This document shows positions 56,801 to 64,000 of a stretch of 64,000 nucleotides of DNA, one piece after another; within the stretch, counting starts at the first letter, position 1; each line of letters begins with the position of its first letter. The position numbers were made by a program, and so were the translations under genes. The DNA comes from Zygnema cylindricum (taxonomy: Eukaryota > Streptophyta > Zygnematophyceae > Zygnematales > Zygnemataceae). Below the pieces are notes generated by a model, which was not told where the DNA came from, made no database searches, and was given only the letters and a program-made list of their open reading frames with translations. Where the stretch lies: assembly GCA_037447655.1 (NCBI GenBank), contig JBBHKE010001593.1:8807-72806 (forward strand), in the 5' to 3' direction.

Positions 56801-59659
56801 ACGAGTTTTGGTTGTAGAAAACACACATTATTTTTCTTTTCGTCTTGTCCATGGAGAGTGTGAAGGGAATAGGATCATCGCCTTTTAAAAGGCTTAGACA
56901 AAAATCAAGATAACAAGTACATATTTTTTAACATCAGCTGCTATCACAGCAATCACAGCGATTCTTTTCTTGCGATTTTTTTCAAGATTTTACAACCGAA
57001 ATTGCTTCGAGAAAGATAGTAACCAGTTTGTTTCAAGAAAATATCCACGGTTTGGCCTGAGAAGGAATGTAAACCCGTTTGTCTCGGAGAAAAACTGTAA
57101 TGGGTGTGATTCAAGAAAGCTCGAGAAAAAAAATTCAACCAGTTCTCTCCAGAAAAACTAAAACCGGTCTCTGGCAAAAAAAAATGGTGATTGCAGGGGA
57201 ACAGTCCCTCTGCAATCTGGGGAGGTGGCAGAAGACTTGGCCTCTTATTTGGCAGATAGTGAACAGGTGGGTCCTGCCCCTCCCTCCCTCCCTGCCCCCT
57301 CCATCTCTCTCTCCCCCCCTTTGTCCCTCCTTCCCTCCCGTCCTCCCTCCCCCCCTCTCCTTCCCTCTTCCTCCCTTCCTCCCTTCTTCCCTTCCTCCCT
57401 CCCTCTCACCCTCCCTCCCTCCCTCCCTCTCCTTCCCCCTCCCTTCTTCCCTCTCCCAATGTCGGATGTCATCGTCTCCATGACTGCCTGTTCAACAGCT
57501 GACACCTGTCAGTACATTATTGGAATTGGGAGCAGATTTTTTCTGCACTTTCTCTGGGGGTTTCTATTGGCCGCGATGGTAAAGTACGAGCCGCTGGTGG
57601 TTTTTTATTGCAGGTAGGATTATTGGTCCTCTCTTTACCTCTCTTTATCTCTCTTTACCTCTCTTTACCTCTCTTTACCTCTCTTTATCTCTCTTTTCCT
57701 CTTTACCTCTTTTTACCTCTCTTTACCTCTCTTTGCCTCTCTTTACCTCTCCTTTCCTCTCTATACCTCACATTAACTGTTTAAGAATTCTATGAAGTAC
57801 ATATGAAGGCAGAGCTGAGCTGGTGAGCACAGTTCTGAGAGAATCTCTATTAGCGTTAATAACACTGATTCATTACTAATTCTCATGACAAAAATTTAGT
57901 AAGTGGCAGAGAATTGTCCATGTTACTCGAACGTAAATTAGAAGCAATGTCACTCCACGCTATTTTGTAAGGCTGATTACATCTTTTCATCCCTTTTAGA
58001 GTGAAAGGGGTTCTCAGTGAAAATGCAAATGTAGAATCAGTAATGTAATTTACTGATCATCAATGTAGGGATGTCAATGCTTTTATGATTTTGGGTCAAA
58101 AATGAGCGGTAACTGAATTCTTCATATTAACCTAGTATGGAGGAAGTGTATTTTCCACCTCCCTGTATTAGTGTTATAAGGGAATTATTGTACAGATTTG
58201 TGTCATTATTACTATTGTCCAAAAACGCGGGCAATTTTGTAAATGCAACAACCTTTTGATCAACTCTAATAACACCGAACAATTTTACTGGCTTTAAATT
58301 CCAGACATAAATACAATCTCATAAATGTAATTGACAATGAACAATCTACCAGCCATAAATGCCTGCAATCCTATAAAATGTAGTAAACCACCTTCTTATC
58401 GACTCTAATACTAATGAACCATTCACTTGCCTTAGATGTCAGTAACCTCGTAAATGTAATTAATGTCCTTATTTCGTTTTAGTGTTCCCAAAATAATATG
58501 ATTCCGAAAAAGTCTATTGCTTGCAGGTGCTTCCTGGCTGCTCAGATGAAACCCTTTCAGTTTTAGAAACCAATGTACAATCTATGCCTCCCATGTCAGA
58601 CCTGGCCGGAAGGGAGAGTCCTCTTTTAATTGCGGAGCGATTGTTTAAAGGACTCGGAGTGAATCAACAAGCCGAACCTGTGAGTGGATAAGTCGAACCC
58701 GAAAACCTCGTCCTTTTAAGAAAACTATTCTATTTTTTAAGAAAAATATTCTATTTGGAAACTAAATAAGACAAGTTTGAAATGGTTGAATGGACGGATG
58801 TACACTTCCCATCGCAATTTGTGTAAAGAAATTTTTAGTGTTAAAGTGAAAGTGGTTCCAATCATACTAATTTAGGATAAGGGTGATGTGGCGGTTTGTG
58901 ATCCATTCCCTCCGATAATGTTATCAACACCCTTTTTCGGATTTTGGCCAGAAAAAGCTGTAATTGAATTAGTTTTAATAACACTACTAGCGATGGGCAA
59001 TGCAATTCTGGGTTTTGATATGGTGATTTTTATGAGCGATGCAATATGACGGACGATCCTTTGAAATACCGCAGTTCTATGCTGCCGTTGAGTTAAAAAC
59101 TTTTAACTGTTTACATGCACGTTCAGGAGTTTTTTGGCGATTTTAAGCCGAAGTATGAAAGTCCGGTGCAGGTGGTCCCAAGCTTTGGGTCGTGTTCTGT
59201 GGAAGAGCTTTCACCACGAATGCTCAAAGCAGTGGAGTTGTTGGGCTCAGAGGATGTCCGATCTCTCCTCCAAGAACAAGGTGGTGACTTTTGTTCCTTT
59301 CCACTTTTGGTGTAAAATTTTGGTCTCTCTTTTTCCACTTTTGCTAGGAATTATCATCTTTTTCTTTCTACTTTTCGCATGGAGAACTGTGGCTTATTTC
59401 TACTTTTGCTTTATTATGACTCCCACTTTTGCTGTGAAATTGTGGCCCTCTTTCGTTTTATTGTCGAAAGAATTGTGACTACGAGCTTTTTGTCATTTAC
59501 CCGCTTCTGAAACTTAAACCCTGAACCCTAATTGATGATTCTTTACTTGCTCTTATGGCAGGACATGTGGAGGTTCGTTGTGAATTTTGCGCTGAGGTGG
59601 TCAGGTTTCAAGAGAAAGATTTACAACCACTGTTAGAAAAGTCAACTTCGTCAACTTAA
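53853..59659 (+). CDS. HSP33: Hsp33-type redox chaperone (organelle-targeted)
   Basis: Eleven exons: 53853-53963, 54273-54419, 54578-54649, 55131-55208, 55482-55601, 55851-55927, 57197-57266, 57536-57613, 58527-58679, 59127-59280, 59562-59659; GT-AG borders, phases close, 385 aa. Hsp33 is a bacterial-type holdase switched on by oxidation. Family segments in order: 'LVTEAQRRHVTAPT', 'ATAALGRLLLGTLLLG', 'GPIGHMTAVSSGG' with 'VKGYVANP', 'NVGAAVGPGLLTVV', 'GTVPLQSGEVAEDLASYL', 'RAAGGFLLQVLPGC', and the C-terminal zinc region. The first exon (MAWQLAASPRLLCST) looks like a plastid or mitochondrial transit peptide. The usual CxC...CxxC zinc site reads FGSCS ... CEFC: the first Cys is Gly. Introns hold MITEs, telomere-like and pyrimidine repeats. 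The exon 10 acceptor could instead be at 59173. Confidence 0.92.
54005..54148. repeat. GACAAA / AACAAAA repeat in Hsp33 intron 1
   Basis: Degenerate array of GACAAA units (54031-54070) passing into AACAAAAACA units. Confidence 0.85.
54471..54516. repeat. Interstitial TTAGGG-like repeat
   Basis: GGTTAGGGTTAAAGTTAGGG and following degenerate units in Hsp33 intron 2. A second cluster of TTTTAGGGTTT units lies at 55225-55300 in intron 4. Confidence 0.8.
56330..56544. mobile_element. MITE, family D copy in Hsp33 intron 6
   Basis: The right end GTTTAACGATTCACAGTGTA is a degenerate superfamily terminus, and the body (CACTACATTGGTGCCACTAA, CAGCCACGTCA) matches the GCP3-intron copy at 36230-36415 in inverse. 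Confidence 0.65.
57280..57460. repeat. (CCCT)n tract in Hsp33 intron 7
   Basis: CCCTCCCTCCCT blocks like those at 52740-53160. They sit just upstream of the exon 8 acceptor and may act as a long pyrimidine tract. Confidence 0.9.
57629..57769. repeat. CTCTCTTTAC tandem repeat in Hsp33 intron 8
   Basis: About fourteen units of CTCTCTTTACC/ CTCTCTTTATC begin 16 bases after the exon 8 donor. Confidence 0.9.
58800..59000. mobile_element. MITE, family D-like remnant in Hsp33 intron 9
   Basis: Left 'TTTTAGTGTTAAAGTG' and right 'TAACACTACTAGCGATGGGCA' are degenerate forms of the shared terminus. Confidence 0.4.
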
Positions 59660-61161
59660 AACACAGTTTCTGGGAGAGACCAGAGACTTTCTCTGTGCCA
59701 TATCGAGACTTTCTCCATACCGTATTTTCTCTTCTTCGCCAGTCTCCATCTCCATCTCCGCCATCGAAAGCTGGAGGGATGAGGAGAGATAAGAGATTGT
59801 TGCAGTAAGAGGGGAAGAGAGAGAAACAGATGAGGCTATTAATGTCAATGAAAAAGAGAAAGGACAGATGGAGTGAGAGATCGGAGCACACGTAGGTTTG
59901 CCACTAATTAGTATGATTTAAGGATCAGTTATAATTCTTTGAATGCCCGTCATTCAAGGGCAGGCCAAAAAAGTACAACGTACAAAGCATAGATGTGACG
60001 CCCATTCGCAATATCTTTGAAGATTATTCTTTGGAAACTGCTCTTATTATTTTTCCCCGATTCTTGAAGCAGCTGCACTTGGATAGCATCACCATATAAC
60101 TTTGATATAAACTTTTATATTATTCATAAAAGAGTAGGAAGGTACACCTCTATGCACAAGTAAATTATTTTTTTCAAATTATTTTGGGGTATGTCTACTG
60201 TCATCTGGTCTTTTTCTAAGAATGCTGTTTAATTTTTCATTTGCCCTTTTATAATGCCTTGACTTCATGCCTGAAACTTCAACATCCCTTCGTCAAAGTG
60301 CTACATTGTTACTTCTTGGTAATAGTGAGAATGCACATGTGCTTTATTGTTAAAAATGTACCACATGTAGTGTCAATCTTTGTTGTCACCCAGCTCTAAA
60401 TTAACCTACGAATGTTTTGGCACACATTTGTCATTGTTTGGAACAATGATAAATGGTACTTTCACAGACGCAACTTGAACAGAAAAAAATAACTGGGGTT
60501 ATATTGATAAAAATTACTGCATGTTTATTAAATATTGTATTATATTTTGGTTTTTATCCTAAGTTTCGGGTAGTTACACACCTTGAATGAAGTAAACAAA
60601 CAAAGTCGCATATCATTGGGTCCTTACTTTTTCATTCATGGAAACTGTCTAATGGAGAACAATGAAACAAGAAAGTCTACACCAAAATAGGGTTAGCACA
60701 TCATTACAACAGTAAATGCCAGCTCCCTTTAAAGAGAAGTGCCTTTTAATCCACCTTTAGATATATAATTAATGAACCATAAACAAATATACTCCAATTT
60801 AAAATAAGTTGTAGAGCCATTCTCTCCAAGGATTCCTCCAGAATGGTTGCAGCAAGGCAAATGGTCTTTCCCACTTGGCTTGCTCGATATAAATCGGGTT
60901 AATAGACTAAACCAAAGAAAAACTTAAAATATTTAGAACCGGATCTGCTGATACATTTCCAAATTTATAACCAACAATTCCCTCCATTTACTAATGCTTT
61001 TGCAAAGTTGCAGTCGGGTACGAAGGAGAGAAACTTGCACTCTCTCCCTTTAGAAATGAAGCATGAGCTGTTGCATTCCTTTTCCTATTAATAGACCTTC
61101 TCAAATTTATTGTCCATAAATCCTTTCCCTCAAAAATCTGTTTCCTTGAAAACCACTTCCA
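59660..61161. other. Convergent intergenic region; nothing firm
   Basis: Lies between the 3' ends of Hsp33 (plus) and the aminotransferase gene (minus). AT-rich, no coding similarity or repeat element recognised. Confidence 0.45.
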
Positions 61162-62961
61162 TTAAAAAACTTCCGAAGTCCATCCAAGAGTATCTGGTGC
61201 TTGGCCCATTTGAAGTTCAGTGAGAGCCGTATACAGTTGCTGAGATATATGGCCGACAGCTCCACCTTGGAAATTTGTTCTGAACATTAAAAAAACAGAA
61301 AAAAAAGAGTCAAAACCACAACCGTAGATTATTTTCCAAAAAAGGCGACATAAATTTTATTCCTCCACAACTTCATGTAAAATCTCACCTCTCAAATGAA
61401 CTTTTCTCGTGTTAAAAGGATTTCGAAAGAACTTATTATACTTTATACATGAGCCTCATAAAACCAAACAGTCATAAAGCCCATGAGAAGACTCCCCTTA
61501 AAACTTTTTCCTCCGTGAAACCCTTCCATCCTCACCCAACAAAATTCCAGAGGAGAAAGACACCAACAAACGACTGAAACAAAAGACAAAATCCCAGCAA
61601 ACACACAAAAAGAGAAGACAAGAAACGCTGAGAATTTTCTGGGGTTATTGAAAAGAGATGTTACGTTTTGTCACGGAACGAAATGGATCCTACAGGAGAC
61701 ACCACAACAGCTGTTCCGGTACAAAAAACTTCGTCCGCATCCAAAAGCTCTTCTAGGTCCACCTGTCTCTCCTCTACCTGCATCCAATAATGAATCATTT
61801 ACCCATATAAAAATCCAAACCATGGTGCATTTTTTAGGCATAAATAACCAGATAAGCAGTCAGTGACACTAGTAACTTTTCATGCTTTTTAGGGTTTAAA
61901 AAGATAAACAACCAGATTATAAGCATCCAAATCATGTCACGGAGAAAAACAAAACGAGACAGTCAAAAAGTATCTTCTCGTAATCTTTGTGTGGGTCATA
62001 GTAGTTGAGCTCGGGCCTTCATTTTCACGCCTAAACATGAATTAAAGTGGGCAATAGTGACTTGTGCTTTTATCCACACATAATCCAGACTCCAATTTAA
62101 ACAAGAGAAATAAGATCTCAAGCTAGTCTGAAGGGCAAAACAGTAGATGGTTTAAGAAATACAGAACGGTTTCAAACATACTTCCAAAAACGCATTGCAC
62201 ATCGAGGATTCCAAGTGAAAATAAAACAAACAAAAAGAAACAAGACGATAAAGGTGGACGGAATAAAAAAATAGCTCGTATCAATGACAAAAAAAGAAAC
62301 AAAAAGATGAAGGTGAAATAGAAATAAAAAAATATCTTGTGACACAAAGACGTGTTGTGAGACATACCTTATATCCAAGAGTCCGGGCAAGCTCAATAAT
62401 ACTCTTTCGTGTGATTCCCGGAAGTATGGTTCCCTTTAACTCTGGAGTGACAATTGCATTATCCTGAAACCAACAAAATCCTAGTTGAGAGCTAAGGCCC
62501 CCATTTGTCTCCATTTCTTTCTCATTCTCCTCGTCTCTCGATAATTAAAAAAAAAGGGGAAACGTCACAAAGAACAAGAGCAAGAAAACTCAGCCATAGC
62601 ATAAAAGGTACAGCAAAAATGCATGGAGAAAACACAGCTCTTGAGGAAGACTTAAAACAAATCAAGATTTATTCGGTACACGCGAAACAGTGGACAGCAT
62701 TTGAAGTCAAATTTGTTATTTGTTTGTACCTTGACAACAAAAATATTGCAAGAAGACACCTCCTCAATGTACTTATTCTCAACTGCATCAAGGTAAACAA
62801 CGTCATCATAGCCGCTAGATTTGGCTGCCAACTGAGTCTTCAAGACCTGCACCACCAAAAAAAAAAAAAACTTACATCACTTTCAAGTGCTAATACTAAC
62901 AAATAAACCGTAAACCATAACAAATAATAATACATTGCCTTTTTAATCTTCGCATAGTTTC
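61162..62961 (-). CDS. BCAT: Branched-chain amino acid aminotransferase (3' exons)
   Basis: Minus-strand exons 62961-62939 (tentative), 62846-62730, 62463-62368, 61777-61665, 61279-61162 give the C-terminal ~155 aa; upstream exons, including the PLP-binding Lys, were not found. The enzyme interconverts Leu/Ile/Val and their 2-oxo acids, usually in plastids or mitochondria. Visible family text: 'GNYA', '[20 protein letters not shown]', '[15 protein letters not shown]', '[17 protein letters not shown]', '[12 protein letters not shown]', '[20 protein letters not shown]', and the end '[15 protein letters not shown]' with 'GWTSEVF'. All joins from 62846 to 61162 are GT-AG with closing phases. The tentative 23-base exon needs a GC donor (AAG|gcaatg). 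Confidence 0.9.
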
Positions 62962-64000
62962 CTACAATATGACAAAAAGCAACTTTCAAGCATTCCAGAT
63001 CATCCCACAAGCAAATATTCATGCATCCACAATAAATTGTGGTCTACCTTGTTACATCTTGATAAATTGTACGCCCAATTTTAATGCAGCTGGTTTTTCA
63101 TTCGCCTGAAGTTTGTTCATTTTTTTGCAGTTTAGTAGTCAGGGATCGTGTGCATAGGTTTAACCAGACTAAAATGTGGAATATCCTCTATTTGCACATC
63201 TATGGCTCCATATAATCAGTGATTGTTGGCAATGTACTGTTGATTCATTGTTTTGTATTTATTCTGAGAGGTATATATGAGAGAGCCGAGTTCCTGTTTG
63301 CAAGCATGAGGTTGTATTATCAATGGATAAAAGTTATTAAAACATGCAATAAGAGGATATAAAACACATCAAAAATGGATGAAAATATATGAAAAAATGG
63401 ATGCATGACACAGTTTGGAAGCACAATTTTGTGGGACTCTAAAGTGATAACTAAGAAAATTCAACTATAAATGGATAACTGAGTAAAGTTAGCTACAACG
63501 CCACTTCCACAACAATTTTCCGTATATGGTACTTGCTTCTGTTCCCTTTCGCATCCTAAACGGTCCTACCAACAACATCTCACCAACATTAACCTACCAA
63601 TATTGATGTCTACACTTGTCGGCCACATGAAACATGTGGTTTCCCCATCTTCATTTCAAACTACGGGGACTCATGAATGAAAACGAACCATCACCGTGAA
63701 TAGCTGGTAGTGTTAACAACACTAAGTTGGTGTTTGTTTTTCATTAAACTAATTGTTTTTTTCTTAGCGCTAATTCGGTAAACGGTTGAAGTCGTTCATG
63801 TCCCTACATAAAAATTGAAAGAAATAGAAATAAACCAATGTTTATTATCGCTAATAACGATTCATGGTCTAGACATCTGCTATAAATTAGGCCACAAACC
63901 ATCCAGAGTGAAATGCACTCAGGCCCAAAGCCCTGTCAATAAGACCTACTGCTATCCAATCTTTTCAGCGGGTCTATAAGAGTTGAGGGAAAAAATAACA
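62962..64000. other. Upstream aminotransferase intron/flank with MITE remnant
   Basis: Probably intronic to the aminotransferase gene, but no further exon could be recognised. About 63690-63875 is a family D-like MITE: left 'CACCGTGAATAGCTGGTAGT', body 'CTTAGCGCTAATTCGG', right 'TATCGCTAATAACGATTCATGG'. Confidence 0.5.

Noticed and set aside
57079-57617. Plus-strand ORFs of 130-134 codons
   Set aside because: They span the pyrimidine tract in Hsp33 intron 7; only 57197-57266 and 57536-57613 carry Hsp33 text, in defined frames.

Overview
The window reads as nuclear DNA of a green-plant-lineage (streptophyte) eukaryote, most likely a streptophyte ('charophyte') alga; the species cannot be named from sequence alone. 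The evidence is: intron-rich genes with GT-AG borders; plant-type proteins (an Agenet+ENT protein, an At2g23090-like zinc-finger micro-protein, a plant-type membrane P-loop GTPase, ATP11, a plant-type branched-chain aminotransferase); an Hsp33 with a likely organelle-targeting leader; TTAGGG/TTTAGGG-like interstitial motifs; and a gypsy-type retroelement carrying a cytosine-5 DNA methyltransferase, a combination reported from charophyte algae.

Layout. 1-11.0 kb is a retroelement graveyard. A decayed minus-strand Ty3/gypsy element (463-4527) has a tRNA-Met-type primer site and a 5' LTR at 4225-4527, but its integrase is cut short and joined to an LTR of another family. Next come two direct copies of a ~1.7 kb repeat (5302-7022 and 9259-11013), part of which looks identical. 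Between them lies a truncated methyltransferase-reverse transcriptase element (7023-8314) with its leader and LTR (to 9257). 11.8-12.6 kb holds one unrecognised ORF. 15.7-19.7 kb is a seven-exon P-loop GTPase gene (minus). 21.4-28.1 kb is again repeats: a SINE-like unit, four MITEs laid end to end, a broken non-LTR retrotransposon, and a second LTR/leader copy.

Host genes dominate from 29.9 kb on. They are gamma-tubulin complex protein GCP3 (minus, 13 exons, 29956-39334), the Agenet-ENT protein (plus, 42844-44726), mitochondrial F1-ATPase assembly factor ATP11 (minus, 46445-48972), the At2g23090-like protein (minus, 51176-51895), Hsp33 (plus, 11 exons, 53853-59659) and the 3' part of a branched-chain aminotransferase (minus, 61162 onward). 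All gene models were built by hand from splice signals and protein-family resemblance; exon phases were checked and close in every model. The genes serve unrelated housekeeping roles and do not form a pathway.

A unifying feature is a large MITE superfamily with the shared terminus CACCGNNAATCGNTATTAG, at least a dozen copies, many inside introns. The most unusual observations are the methyltransferase-bearing retroelement with a tRNA-like leader, tandem repeats in GCP3 introns made of copied splice-donor sequence, and an Hsp33 lacking one of its four zinc-binding cysteines.
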